Counted from the first letter of the stretch, positions 16,766 through 25,573 are shown. The stretch: DNA of 64,000 nt from Streptococcus parasanguinis (GCA_905188195.1 CAJJKY010000004.1:1-64000); one strand, 5' to 3'. Translations and numbers: made by a program. The notes: a model not told the origin generated them from the letters alone.

Positions 16766-16775
16766 TTTCTGTTTC

Positions 16776-17561
16776 TTAATAGTATTCCCCTTGGCGGTAG
16801 TTCCAAGAGTTGAAATGATCAGATAAGTGCATCATGATCTTATCGATATCCAATCCTTTACGGATCACAACTGGACAAGTATTGACAGAACGGCTACCTG
16901 CTCCTTGTTCTGGAATCAGTTTTCCTTCGGCATCAACCATAGAGACCATCACACCTTGTTCATAGCGAGTTTCAATGGTCTTGTCTGGTTGGATAGAAGC
17001 TACATAATCATCGGCTTCGATGACCAAGTCCACAGCACCTTCGATACGCTCACCGATTCCTTCAACCTTCCCGCGGTTTCCTTTACCGGAAGGGTTGGCT
17101 GAAGAAGCGTAAACCATCTTGCCTTCTTTTTCCCACATTTCTTTGGCGATTTGCTCACCAGCTTTACCAAATTTGATGACAAAGCATGAAGTTCCACGAA
17201 CGTCTGTCATGAGTTCTTCACGTCCATCTCCGAAAGCTTGCAACTTTGCATAGGCATCTTCACGCCAAGGAAGGATACAACCAAGCAAGATATCTTCATC
17301 CCAATGTTTTTGGTAGAAAGCTTCGATTTCAGGATTCAATTGCGCAAGGGCACGAAGTTCATCCATGCTTCCGCAGAGAACCACACCTGGTTTGTTGCGG
17401 TTACGTTCTTTGGCTTCAAACTTCCGTTCCAAGCCAGCCTTGTCACTGGTCATGATGATGTAGCCAACTTTGGTAGGGCAGACGATACAGCCCCCTTCTC
17501 CTTTAAGAATGTCAAATCCTTCTTGTGAAAGTTGTCCGTCCCATTGAATGTGTTTTGTCAT
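16776..17561 (-). CDS. Sua5/YciO/YrdC family protein
   Basis: A 261-residue YrdC-fold protein. Motifs of the threonylcarbamoyl-AMP synthase family are visible: KERNRNKPGVVL near residue 52 and SSANPSGKGNRG near residue 155. It lacks the C-terminal extension of long Sua5. A lineage-specific C-terminal part (from about residue 200) ends in NSWNYRQGEYY. A role in t6A37 tRNA modification is possible, but this divergent form may be a paralogue and not the housekeeping TsaC. A near-perfect CodY box abuts its promoter, tying it to amino-acid status. Confidence 0.85.
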   Translation of the reverse strand: MTKHIQWDGQLSQEGFDILKGEGGCIVCPTKVGYIIMTSDKAGLERKFEAKERNRNKPGVVLCGSMDELRALAQLNPEIEAFYQKHWDEDILLGCILPWREDAYAKLQAFGDGREELMTDVRGTSCFVIKFGKAGEQIAKEMWEKEGKMVYASSANPSGKGNRGKVEGIGERIEGAVDLVIEADDYVASIQPDKTIETRYEQGVMVSMVDAEGKLIPEQGAGSRSVNTCPVVIRKGLDIDKIMMHLSDHFNSWNYRQGEYY

Positions 17562-17591
17562 AAGTCTCTTTCCTTTTCTATTCTTTTTAGT

Positions 17592-17620
17592 ATTGTATCA
17601 AAAAATAGTCTCAAATTCAA
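17592..17620 (-). promoter_or_regulatory. Promoter of the Sua5-like gene
   Basis: On the minus strand -35 TTGAAT (17615-17620) and -10 TACAAT (17592-17597) are separated by 17 bp. Confidence 0.7.
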
Positions 17621-17622
17621 TA

Positions 17623-17637
17623 TATTTTCAGAAAATT
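17623..17637 (-). promoter_or_regulatory. CodY box (14 of 15) upstream of the Sua5-like gene
   Basis: On the plus strand TATTTTCAGAAAATT differs from AATTTTCWGAAAATT only at the first base. It lies 2 bp upstream of the -35 element, where bound CodY would compete with RNA polymerase. Confidence 0.78.
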
Positions 17638-17659
17638 CGTAATTTGATATACAATTTTA

Positions 17660-18250
17660 TCATTGCCAGTAAGCTGGCCGGTTCATCTCATAAGCTGCGA
17701 TCAAGTCTTCATACTGAAGCGTAATCCCAATATCATCCAAGCCGTTGAGCAATTTGTGCTTCCAATCTTGATCAATCTTAAAGCGAAACTCTCCAACAGG
17801 CGAGAGGATCTTCTGCTCTTCCAAATCTACCGTCACTGGATCTGTCGGCTTCAAACTTGCCAGTTTTTGACGAACCTCTAGCGGTTGGACAATCGGCAGC
17901 ATGCCATTATTAAGTTCATTATTGTAATGGATATCTCCGAAGGATCCGGCGATAACGACTTTAAAGCCATAATCAGCTAAAGCCCAGGCTGCGTGCTCCC
18001 GAGAGGAACCAGCCCCAAAATTGTCACCAGTGATCAAAATGGTCGCCTTGCGGTATTCTGGCTTGTTAAAGATAAAATCTGGATCCTCGGTATACTGGTC
18101 ATCCAAATAGCGCCAAGCATACATGAGGTATTTCCCAAAACCTTTTTTATCAATCAACTTTAAGAATTGCTTGGGGAGGATTTGGTCGGTATCAATATTA
18201 TCGTTCATCAAAGGAACTGTTGTTCCTGTATAAATGGTAAATTTCTCCAT
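17660..18250 (-). CDS. leuD: 3-isopropylmalate dehydratase small subunit
   Basis: A 196-residue swivelling domain of isopropylmalate isomerase. It contains LMNDNIDTDQILPKQFL and the substrate-loop motif GDNFGAGSSREHAAWAL. With LeuC it isomerises 2- to 3-isopropylmalate in leucine synthesis. It is the last gene of the leu operon, 11 bp after leuC. Confidence 0.97.
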   Translation of the reverse strand: MEKFTIYTGTTVPLMNDNIDTDQILPKQFLKLIDKKGFGKYLMYAWRYLDDQYTEDPDFIFNKPEYRKATILITGDNFGAGSSREHAAWALADYGFKVVIAGSFGDIHYNNELNNGMLPIVQPLEVRQKLASLKPTDPVTVDLEEQKILSPVGEFRFKIDQDWKHKLLNGLDDIGITLQYEDLIAAYEMNRPAYWQ

Positions 18251-18261
18251 GCTTCCTCCTT

Positions 18262-19644
18262 TTACTCGACTTCTGGCATTTGTCGCACATCGACAAAACG
18301 ACCAGCGATTGCTGCTGCAGCGGCCATTGCGGGGCTACAGAGATGGGTTTTAGCCCCAAATCCTTGGCGGTCTTCAAAGTTCCGGTTGCTAGTAGAGGCA
18401 CAGTGGACCCCATCTGGAACCTTGTCTGGGTTCATTCCTAGACACATGGAACATCCTGGATCACGCCATTCAAAGCCCGCATCCATGAAGATCTTGTCTA
18501 AGCCTAATTTTTCGGCGGCTTGCTTAACCGGACGAGAGCCAGGTACCACAATAGCAGTTAAGTTTGGCGCAATTCTTTTGCCTTTCACAAACTTGGCTGC
18601 CAACTCCAAATCGCTGAGACGCGCATTGGTACAAGAACCGATAAAGATATAGCCTAATTCAATGTCTGCTGGTTTTTGGCCAGGTTCTAGATCCATATAA
18701 TGATAAGCCCGTTTATCATTCATGTCGCGAATCTCTGGAAAAGGAGTCTCGAAGTCCACTCCCATAGAAGGATTGGTCCCCCAAGTCACCATCGGAGCAA
18801 GATCAGATACATCCATACGGATGACCTTATCATAAACGGCATCGTCATCACTAACCAGAGTCTTCCAATCTGCTACTGCGGCCTCAAAATCATCTGGCAC
18901 ACATTCGCGTCCCCGGAGGTAGTCAAAGGTTGTCTCATCTGGATTCATGATCCCCATTTTGGACCCAAACTCGATCGACATGTTACAGATGGTCATGCGT
19001 TCTTCCATGGTCAAGCGATCAATTGCTTCTCCCCGATACTCTACGACATAGCCAACTCCACAAGCAACCCCGTAGCGCGCTATCAAAGCTAGGATGTAAT
19101 CCTTTGAATAGATCCCTTTTTGTGGGGTTCCGGTGAATTCAACCAACATTTTCTTTGGTTTGACTTGCCAGATGGTTTGGGTAGCAAAGACATGCTCCAC
19201 TTCACTGGTTCCAATCCCAAAGGCGATGGCACCGAAGGCTCCGTGGGTGGCGGTATGGCTGTCTCCACAGACAATAAATTTTCCAGGCTGGGTCCGACCA
19301 GTTTCAGGGCCCACCATATGAACGATTCCTTGCTTAGCAGAACCATGGCCAGCATGATCAATCCCAAAGTCCACCACGTTCTCAGCCAATTTATCAATCT
19401 GGGCTTTTGAAATCACATCTCGAATATCAAAAATATTGACCGTTGGAACATTATGATCAAAGGTTCCAAAGGTTAAATCAGGTCGTCGGACCTTACGTCC
19501 TGCATCCCGTAATCCTTGAAAGGCTTGCGGACTCGTCACTTCGTGGATATAGTGTTGGTCCACATACATGAGTTGGGGTTGCCCTTCCACTCCTGTAATC
19601 ACGTGGCGGTCCCAAAGTTTATCAAAGATAGATTTTCCACTCAT
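18262..19644 (-). CDS. leuC: 3-isopropylmalate dehydratase large subunit
   Basis: A 460-residue aconitase-family protein. The three [4Fe-4S] ligand cysteines are visible in FIGSCTNARLSD and DPGCSMCLGMN. DSHTATHGAFGAIAFGIGTSEVEHVFATQ is the typical family block (positions about 129-157). It forms the LeuCD heterodimer and is followed directly by leuD. Confidence 0.98.
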   Translation of the reverse strand: MSGKSIFDKLWDRHVITGVEGQPQLMYVDQHYIHEVTSPQAFQGLRDAGRKVRRPDLTFGTFDHNVPTVNIFDIRDVISKAQIDKLAENVVDFGIDHAGHGSAKQGIVHMVGPETGRTQPGKFIVCGDSHTATHGAFGAIAFGIGTSEVEHVFATQTIWQVKPKKMLVEFTGTPQKGIYSKDYILALIARYGVACGVGYVVEYRGEAIDRLTMEERMTICNMSIEFGSKMGIMNPDETTFDYLRGRECVPDDFEAAVADWKTLVSDDDAVYDKVIRMDVSDLAPMVTWGTNPSMGVDFETPFPEIRDMNDKRAYHYMDLEPGQKPADIELGYIFIGSCTNARLSDLELAAKFVKGKRIAPNLTAIVVPGSRPVKQAAEKLGLDKIFMDAGFEWRDPGCSMCLGMNPDKVPDGVHCASTSNRNFEDRQGFGAKTHLCSPAMAAAAAIAGRFVDVRQMPEVE

Positions 19645-19668
19645 CGTCTTTCTCCATTTATCTTCTTG

Positions 19669-19962
19669 TTAGGAAATCCATTGAAGGATTAGAAAGAGGG
19701 CACCTGCTAAAAGAAGGCTACTGCCCCACCAAGTAACTTGAAAATACCATTTCCGCACCTTGTGGTGAAAGAGATATCCACCTAGTAGAGCTCCGAATCC
19801 ACCAAGCAGCCAGCTCTCGAGTAACAGGACCTTTTCAGGAATCCGCCACCTGCTTTGGATAGCTTTTCGTTTATCTAAACCATAGGTCAGAAATACGATA
19901 CTATTCCAAATAGCAATAAGAACTAAACAGCGATCTCTCCAAGTCATCTTAGAGATTCCCAA
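19669..19962 (-). CDS. DUF1294-family small membrane protein inside the leu operon
   Basis: A 97-residue protein with three predicted hydrophobic segments. The DUF1294 signature is visible: TYGLDKRKA, RIPEKVLLL, GGFGALLGGYLFHHKVRKWYF. Its function is unknown. It overlaps the end of leuB by 14 bp and is followed 24 bp later by leuC, so it must be co-transcribed with the leucine pathway. No Leu-pathway enzyme resembles it. Confidence 0.85.
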   Translation of the reverse strand: MGISKMTWRDRCLVLIAIWNSIVFLTYGLDKRKAIQSRWRIPEKVLLLESWLLGGFGALLGGYLFHHKVRKWYFQVTWWGSSLLLAGALFLILQWIS

Positions 19963-20986
19963 TAATGGCTGCAGTCATCTCTGCAGTCGAAGCCTGACCA
20001 CCTAGATCACGTGTCAAGATTCCTTGATTCAAGGTTTGATTGACGGCTTCTTCGATCATTTCTGCACCTGCTGTTTCTCCAAAACTATCTCGGAGCATCA
20101 TGGCAACAGACAGGATCATGGAAATCGGATTGGCAACGCCTTGACCAGCAATATCAGGTGCTGAACCATGAATCGGTTCGTACATACTTGGTCCTTGGTC
20201 AGAATGACTGGCAGATGGCATCACACCTAGTGTTCCAGGAAGGACGCTGGATTCGTCAGATAAGATATCTCCGAATAGATTTTCTGTCACTACAACATCA
20301 AAGCGGGCTGGATTGGTAATCATGATCATGGCCGCACTATCGACAAGCTGGTGCTCTAAAGTCACATCTGGAAATTCTTTAGCCACTTCTTCTGCCACTT
20401 GGCGCCACAATTTAGAAGTTGCAAGGACATTTTGCTTATCGATACTGGTCACTTTCTTACCACGTCCTTGCGCGATCTTGAAGGCTTGGCGCATAATCCG
20501 ACGGATTTCTTCTGCACTGTAATCATTGATATCGCGTGCTGTATCTTCTTTCAAGATATGCTCTCCAAAGTAAATCCCACCTGTCAATTCACGCACGACC
20601 ACAAAGTCGACACCCTCGATACGCTCTGGTTTCAAAGGAGACAAGTGTTTCAAGGCGTCAAAAATCCGTACAGGACGAATATTGGCAAAGAGATTTAATT
20701 CCTTACGAATAGCGAGCAGGCCTTGTTCTGGACGAACAGGAGCATTGTCATATTCAGGACTCCCGATGGCTGCGAGAAGAATAGCATCCGCTCCTTTAGC
20801 TGCTTTTAGAGTATCTTGGGGAAGTGGGTGGCCAGCTGCATCAATCCCAGCACCCCCAAAAGGTTTGTCTTCTAGACTATAATCAAAGCCAATTTTGGGA
20901 GCAACGGCTGCGAGGACCTCTAGTCCAGCTGCCATGATCTCAGGGCCAATCCCATCTCCTTCAAGTGTTACAATTTTTTTTGTCAT
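19949..20986 (-). CDS. leuB: 3-isopropylmalate dehydrogenase
   Basis: A 345-residue NAD-dependent oxidative decarboxylase with the family signatures LEGDGIGPEI at the N-terminus, ELTGGIYFGE, the catalytic Lys in VTSIDKQNVL, and the Asp-rich loop NLFGDILSDESSVL. Length is normal. It lies 12 bp after leuA, with AAGAGGAAAT before its ATG. Its 3' end overlaps the DUF1294 gene. Confidence 0.98.
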   Translation of the reverse strand: MTKKIVTLEGDGIGPEIMAAGLEVLAAVAPKIGFDYSLEDKPFGGAGIDAAGHPLPQDTLKAAKGADAILLAAIGSPEYDNAPVRPEQGLLAIRKELNLFANIRPVRIFDALKHLSPLKPERIEGVDFVVVRELTGGIYFGEHILKEDTARDINDYSAEEIRRIMRQAFKIAQGRGKKVTSIDKQNVLATSKLWRQVAEEVAKEFPDVTLEHQLVDSAAMIMITNPARFDVVVTENLFGDILSDESSVLPGTLGVMPSASHSDQGPSMYEPIHGSAPDIAGQGVANPISMILSVAMMLRDSFGETAGAEMIEEAVNQTLNQGILTRDLGGQASTAEMTAAIIGNL

Positions 20987-20998
20987 GTTTATTTCCTC

Positions 20999-22561
20999 TT
21001 AGGCTTGTGGAAGATCACGGTAGGAGACAGCTCGTCCCATCTCACCCGCATTCTCTTTTTGAACCAGCGTGTTGGCATTGATATAAGCGATGGCAGAGGC
21101 TTTCAATACGTCGAAGTCCAAACCAGAGGCATTGAAAATCGTATCTGTATCAACATTTTCCACGGATACCAAGACACGGGCTTGGGCATCGATCCCATCA
21201 GTCACTGCATCGATATTGTATGATGTCAAGCGAACAGTTTGGTTGAAGAATTTATCAATCGCATTAAAGATCGCTTCAACTGACCCTTGACCATTGGCAA
21301 GGAATTCAAGCACTTCCCCTTCTTCATTGCTGAGGCTAACCGCTGCTGTAATCGTTTCGTCTGCATTGGTTGTCAAGCGGAGATCGTTAAATTGGAATCC
21401 TTCTGGATTTTCAACTGCTGTACCGGCTACAAGGGCGCGGATATCGGCATCTGTGATCTCGTGTTTCTTGTCTGCAAGAGATTTGAACTTAGCAAACAAT
21501 GGCTTGATGTCTTCTTCTGTGAAATCCAGTCCCAACTCATGCAGTTTTTCGACAAAGGCATGTCGACCAGACAATTTTCCAAGAGGGAGACTATTGCTCT
21601 TAACACCCACCAACTCAGGCGTAATGATTTCGTAGGTAAGAGGATTTTTAAGAACTCCGTCTTGGTGGATCCCAGACTCGTGTGAGAAGGCATTGCCACC
21701 AACAACCGCCTTGTTTTTAGGAATTGGAATACCAGAGTAACGAGAAACCAACTCAGAAGTGTTGATGGTTTCATTAAGGACAATCGGACTTTCAACTTGG
21801 TAATAATCTTCACGGATATTGAGAGCAACCGCTACCTCTTCAAGCGCCGCATTGCCGGCCCGTTCACCGATTCCATTAATGGTTCCTTCGACACGACGGG
21901 CACCATTTTTAACAGCAGCGAGACTATTGGCCACAGCCATTCCTAGGTCATCATGGCAATGAGGGGAATAGATAATCTCGCGATCTGTCTTGATATGGTC
22001 AATCAAGTATTTGAAAATGGCACCGTACTCCGCTGGTGTCGTGAAACCGACTGTATCAGGAATGTTGATATAGCTGGCACCAGCATCGACTGCAGTCTGT
22101 ACGACTTGCAAGAGGAAATCCAATTCCGTCCGGGTCGCATCTTCGGGAGAGAATTCCACAATCTCAAATTTTGAGCGAGCGTAAGAAACGTGCTCTTTGA
22201 TCGCTTCAAGGATTTCTTCCTTGGTCTTGTTGAGTTTAAACTCCCGGTGAATCGGACTGGTTGCGATAAAGACGTGAATTTGTGGATACTTAGCATCCTT
22301 CAAGGCTTCATAACAAGCATCAATATCTGATTTGACAGAACGAGCCAAACCTGTCACGGCTGTCTTGGTCAAGACCTTGGCAATCTCTTGAACAGCCGTG
22401 AAGGAATCAGGACTAGCTGCAGGAAAACCTGCTTCAATAGCAGAAATACCCCATTTTTCCAATTGCTTAGCAATGGCAATCTTTTCTTTGATAGAGAAAT
22501 TAACTCCTGGAGTCTGTTCACCGTCCCGAAGGCTAGTATCTAAAAATTCAACTTTACGCAT
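20999..22561 (-). CDS. leuA: 2-isopropylmalate synthase
   Basis: A 520-residue enzyme condensing acetyl-CoA with 2-oxoisovalerate, the committed step of leucine synthesis. The DRE-TIM barrel opens with FLDTSLRDGEQTPGVNFS. The metal-binding HCHDDLG is near residue 200, and the GxGERAGN motif reads GIGERAGNAALEE. A C-terminal LeuA regulatory domain is present for leucine feedback. Expression is controlled at the upstream attenuator and CodY-like boxes. Confidence 0.98.
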   Translation of the reverse strand: MRKVEFLDTSLRDGEQTPGVNFSIKEKIAIAKQLEKWGISAIEAGFPAASPDSFTAVQEIAKVLTKTAVTGLARSVKSDIDACYEALKDAKYPQIHVFIATSPIHREFKLNKTKEEILEAIKEHVSYARSKFEIVEFSPEDATRTELDFLLQVVQTAVDAGASYINIPDTVGFTTPAEYGAIFKYLIDHIKTDREIIYSPHCHDDLGMAVANSLAAVKNGARRVEGTINGIGERAGNAALEEVAVALNIREDYYQVESPIVLNETINTSELVSRYSGIPIPKNKAVVGGNAFSHESGIHQDGVLKNPLTYEIITPELVGVKSNSLPLGKLSGRHAFVEKLHELGLDFTEEDIKPLFAKFKSLADKKHEITDADIRALVAGTAVENPEGFQFNDLRLTTNADETITAAVSLSNEEGEVLEFLANGQGSVEAIFNAIDKFFNQTVRLTSYNIDAVTDGIDAQARVLVSVENVDTDTIFNASGLDFDVLKASAIAYINANTLVQKENAGEMGRAVSYRDLPQA

Positions 22562-22595
22562 AGGGTCTCCTCATTTCTATGTAGTGGATATAAAG

Positions 22596-22634
22596 AAAAA
22601 CATCTCACTCGGTTAACCAAGCGAGATGTTTTTG
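22596..22634 (-). terminator. Leucine attenuator terminator hairpin
   Basis: Read on the minus strand, AAACAUCUCGCUUGG pairs fully with CCGAGUGAGAUGUUU (two G-U pairs) around a UUAA loop and is followed by U5-C-U3. It lies between the leader peptide and leuA. An upstream hairpin GGGCUAGUGC/GCAUUAGUCC (about 22652-22676) overlaps the leader stop codon. GCUUACCAAGC can compete with the terminator arm, as expected of an attenuator. Confidence 0.88.
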
Positions 22635-22671
22635 CCCGCTTGGTAAGCCAAACAGGACTAATGCTTCTGCA

Positions 22672-22725
22672 CTAGCCCTTATACCTCAACAACAAAGCAA
22701 ATTGAATAAACTTAGCTGTTTTCAT
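22672..22725 (-). CDS. leuL: Leucine operon leader peptide
   Basis: A 17-residue reading frame, MKTAKFIQFALLLRYKG, with three consecutive Leu codons (TTG TTG TTG) at positions 11-13. A GGAGAAAGTCAAAC ribosome site precedes the ATG. It ends inside the first attenuator hairpin. Ribosome stalling at the Leu run when charged tRNA-Leu is scarce would favour the antiterminator and allow leuABCD transcription. It is too short for ordinary gene finding. Confidence 0.88.
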   Translation of the reverse strand: MKTAKFIQFALLLRYKG

Positions 22726-22761
22726 GTTTGACTTTCTCCTTTGTTCAATGTCTTGTTTAGT

Positions 22762-22790
22762 ATTTTAGCATAGGAAAAAAACAATGTCAA
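22762..22790 (-). promoter_or_regulatory. leu operon promoter
   Basis: On the minus strand -35 TTGACA (22785-22790, perfect) and -10 TAAAAT (22762-22767) have a 17-bp spacer. The predicted start is about 22755, some 30 nt before the leader-peptide ATG. Confidence 0.85.
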
Positions 22791-22791
22791 G

Positions 22792-22816
22792 AATTTTCTG
22801 TAATATTCTGAATTTT
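22792..22816 (-). promoter_or_regulatory. Two overlapping CodY-like boxes upstream of leuA
   Basis: AATTTTCTGTAATAT (22792-22806) and AATATTCTGAATTTT (22802-22816) each match the CodY consensus with three mismatches and overlap by five bases, a common arrangement at CodY-repressed promoters. They begin directly next to the -35 element. Confidence 0.65.
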
Positions 22817-22846
22817 TTGAATAGAAACAAAATATCCCCTTTTGCC

Positions 22847-23479
22847 CTACTTCTTCTGATACAAATCAAAAACGATCTTGTCATTATAGAGATCAATGGT
22901 ATTGGCCTTGACATAGATTCCAAAGTCATTATCAATTTCAGGTAATACAATGGTGATGGTAGACTCTTTTGGCGAAATCTGGATAAATTCTGGGATATTT
23001 TTATTTTTGCTCAAAAGCCGCAAAACCATTTTTTGAGGAATTTGAAAGGTACCGACTGAAAAATCCTTTACTGTTAAGAGAATATTCCCGTTTTCCAACT
23101 TGGATGGTTGAAAGTAAATATATAAGGGATAGTCCTTTCCTAAGAGACTCAAGTGTCCTTCTAAGAGGATTTGCTGATTATCCGCATAGACCTTGTAGTC
23201 AGACAACTTATATTTTTTCAGAAGCGATTTGATGGTATCATTAAGTTGATCACGAGTCGTTGTCATAGTTCCAACTTTGACATCTTTGGTGCCAACTGCT
23301 TGATGAAGCTGGCTAACATCTTCTCTTGGCGTCGCTAAGCGTCCTTGCACGACTATAGCAGAGGCTAAGAGAAGGCTGACCAAACCTAAAAATAACCATT
23401 TCCAAATATTGATTTTTTGAAGGAAGGGGACCTTCTCTTTGATGGGATTATTTTTGACTCCAAGTTTTCTTCGTGGCAT
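22847..23479 (-). CDS. YpmS-family membrane-anchored protein
   Basis: A 210-residue protein with a basic N-terminus, one membrane anchor (WLFLGLVSLLLASAIVV, about residues 29-45) and an extracytoplasmic domain typical of YpmS (DUF2140): LSDYKVYADNQQILLEGHL, YFQPSKLENGNILLTVKDFSVGTF. Function is unknown. It overlaps the SGNH hydrolase gene by 32 bp, the ypmR-ypmS pairing seen in Bacilli. Confidence 0.85.
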   Translation of the reverse strand: MPRRKLGVKNNPIKEKVPFLQKINIWKWLFLGLVSLLLASAIVVQGRLATPREDVSQLHQAVGTKDVKVGTMTTTRDQLNDTIKSLLKKYKLSDYKVYADNQQILLEGHLSLLGKDYPLYIYFQPSKLENGNILLTVKDFSVGTFQIPQKMVLRLLSKNKNIPEFIQISPKESTITIVLPEIDNDFGIYVKANTIDLYNDKIVFDLYQKK

Positions 23480-24308
23480 TGATTTTCTCCAATATTGCTT
23501 GTTTCATCTTTTCATAGCCCGTATTGTTAGGGTGGAAACTATCCTCTTCATACAGGGCATCATTGATAACGGTTGTCTTCCCGTCACTGATTTCTGATAC
23601 GCCCATTTTGCCATCAATTCCTTTATAGAGCAGATCATTGATCGGGACGAAATAGACTTGATCATATTGCGCGATGGTTTCTTCCGTCGTCTCATTCCAA
23701 CGATCTACAGCCGTCTGGATACTGGTTAATTCAGGAAAATTCAGGTAAAGAGGATTGTAGATCCCCACTACATAAATAGGAAGATGGGGATTGTCCTTTC
23801 TGGCCTTTGTAATAATTTCTTTGAGGTTCGCTGTATAACTCTTGAGCGGCTTTTGGATATCCGATAGGGAAAAGTCACTCAGATGATCGACAACGACTTT
23901 GCGCAGATCATTTCCTCCAACTGTTAAGGTCATGACACGCGCCTTTTTGAGATCCTTCTGAAGATCTGTTTGCTTCTTGAGTCGATCTAAGATCTGAGCA
24001 CTTGTATTTCCAGCTACTCCATAGTTGACAGGCTGATACTGGCCGTCATTTTCATTGGACAGACTTTGGGCAAGGATGGGCACGAAGCCCCCTTGCTTGG
24101 TGCTATCCCCTACTCCTTCGGTCAGTGAATCCCCTAGAGCTACATAAGTATAGGTGATTTCTTTCGCAGCCGTTTTGGGCTTGGTCATGCGAGGAGACGC
24201 AGTTGGTAGCAGAGCACGAAATAGAAAGACAAAGACAAGAAGGCTGGTTAAAAAGAAAACCAAGCCTTGCATCATTTTTTTAAGATTCATATGAATACGA
24301 TCGCTCAT
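23448..24308 (-). CDS. SGNH/GDSL hydrolase (YpmR-like)
   Basis: A 286-residue membrane-anchored esterase or lipase-like protein. An N-terminal hydrophobic segment (LVFFLTSLLVFVFLF) is followed by the SGNH blocks: block I ALGDSLTEGVGDS with the nucleophilic Ser, the Gly of GVAGN, block III GGNDL, and block V DSFHPNNTGYEKM with the catalytic Asp-His. The substrate is unknown. It overlaps pyrC by 4 bp upstream and the YpmS gene downstream, implying one transcript. Confidence 0.88.
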   Translation of the reverse strand: MSDRIHMNLKKMMQGLVFFLTSLLVFVFLFRALLPTASPRMTKPKTAAKEITYTYVALGDSLTEGVGDSTKQGGFVPILAQSLSNENDGQYQPVNYGVAGNTSAQILDRLKKQTDLQKDLKKARVMTLTVGGNDLRKVVVDHLSDFSLSDIQKPLKSYTANLKEIITKARKDNPHLPIYVVGIYNPLYLNFPELTSIQTAVDRWNETTEETIAQYDQVYFVPINDLLYKGIDGKMGVSEISDGKTTVINDALYEEDSFHPNNTGYEKMKQAILEKINATKKTWSQK

Positions 24309-25573
24309 CCTTGAAAAATCACTTGTCCATCACAGATCGTATAAGCGACTTTTCCTTTTAGTGTTTCACCCACAAATGGTGAATTGCCCGCTTTTGAAGC
24401 GAAATGATCCGATACCAGACGATCTGCTTCTGGATCAAAGATGGTCAAATCTGCCGGTCCATCCACTGCGATATAGCCAGCATCAAAATCATAGAGACGT
24501 GCTGGATTATAGGACATCTTTTCAAGCAATTGCATCAGGCTTAAATGGCCAGCATGCACCAAGTAGGTCAAACCAAGAGAGAGCGAAGTTTCAAGCCCAG
24601 TCATTCCAGATGGTGCCTTGGTAATATCAGGAACATTCTTCTCATCCGCATGGTGAGGCGCGTGGTCCGTCGCAATCACGGAGATGACGCCTGACTTCAA
24701 GCCTTCAATCACTGCTAAACGGTCAGATTCTAAGCGAAGAGGTGGGTTCATCTTGGCATTGCTTCCCTTAGTCAAGAGCAGACTTTCTGTTTTCGAAAAG
24801 TGTTGAGGTGCCACTTCTGCCGTTATATGAGCTCCTAATCCTTGGGCAAATTCCACCACCTTGACACTTTCTTCCTTGGAAAGGTGTTGGATATGGAGGT
24901 GAGCACCTGTCGCATGAGCAATCATGGCATCACGCGCAGCCATAGAATATTCGGCTACACCCGTCGCACCACAGACATGGAAGTGTTCCTTTGCAATGTT
25001 TTCATTCAAACCAAGAATGCCATTCAACTCAGGGTCTTCTTCATGCAGACTAATAAAGGTTCCTAGACGCTTAGCTTCTTCCAAGGCTTGGCGGACAACC
25101 TTAGTGCTTTGAAGGGGAATCCCATCATCTGAAAATCCCACTGCACCAGCCTTAAGCAGGCCTTCAAAATCTGTCAGGTGTTGACCGTCAAAGTTCTTAG
25201 TCACCGTCGCAACCGTATGAATGTGAAGATTTTCCTTGGCTGCAGAAGCTAAGACTTCCTCTAAGGTCGCAATATCTGAAATGGTCGGATTGGTATTGGC
25301 CATCATGACCACTCGAGTAAAACCACCAGCAGCTGCGGCTAAGGCACCCGTATGGATGTCTTCTTTATGAGTTTGACCGGGTTCGCGGAAATGCACGTGT
25401 ACATCGATCAAACCAGGTGCCACAACCAGACCAGTAGCATCAAGGACTTCTTGCCCATCCGTTCGGAGGTTCTCAGCGATCTCTACAATTTTCTTTCCTT
25501 CAATGCGAAGATCACAGACTTGATCCAAGCCGGTCTTGGGATCCATTACGCGACCATTTTTAATGACAATCAT
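24305..25573 (-). CDS. pyrC: Dihydroorotase
   Basis: A 422-residue zinc amidohydrolase that cyclises carbamoyl-aspartate to dihydroorotate. The metal ligands are in DVHVHFREPG, and VIATDHAPHH carries the late Asp. It is away from pyrKDFE. It lies 11 bp after mutX in the ung-mutX-pyrC order also found in pneumococcus. Confidence 0.97.
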   Translation of the reverse strand: MIVIKNGRVMDPKTGLDQVCDLRIEGKKIVEIAENLRTDGQEVLDATGLVVAPGLIDVHVHFREPGQTHKEDIHTGALAAAAGGFTRVVMMANTNPTISDIATLEEVLASAAKENLHIHTVATVTKNFDGQHLTDFEGLLKAGAVGFSDDGIPLQSTKVVRQALEEAKRLGTFISLHEEDPELNGILGLNENIAKEHFHVCGATGVAEYSMAARDAMIAHATGAHLHIQHLSKEESVKVVEFAQGLGAHITAEVAPQHFSKTESLLLTKGSNAKMNPPLRLESDRLAVIEGLKSGVISVIATDHAPHHADEKNVPDITKAPSGMTGLETSLSLGLTYLVHAGHLSLMQLLEKMSYNPARLYDFDAGYIAVDGPADLTIFDPEADRLVSDHFASKAGNSPFVGETLKGKVAYTICDGQVIFQG

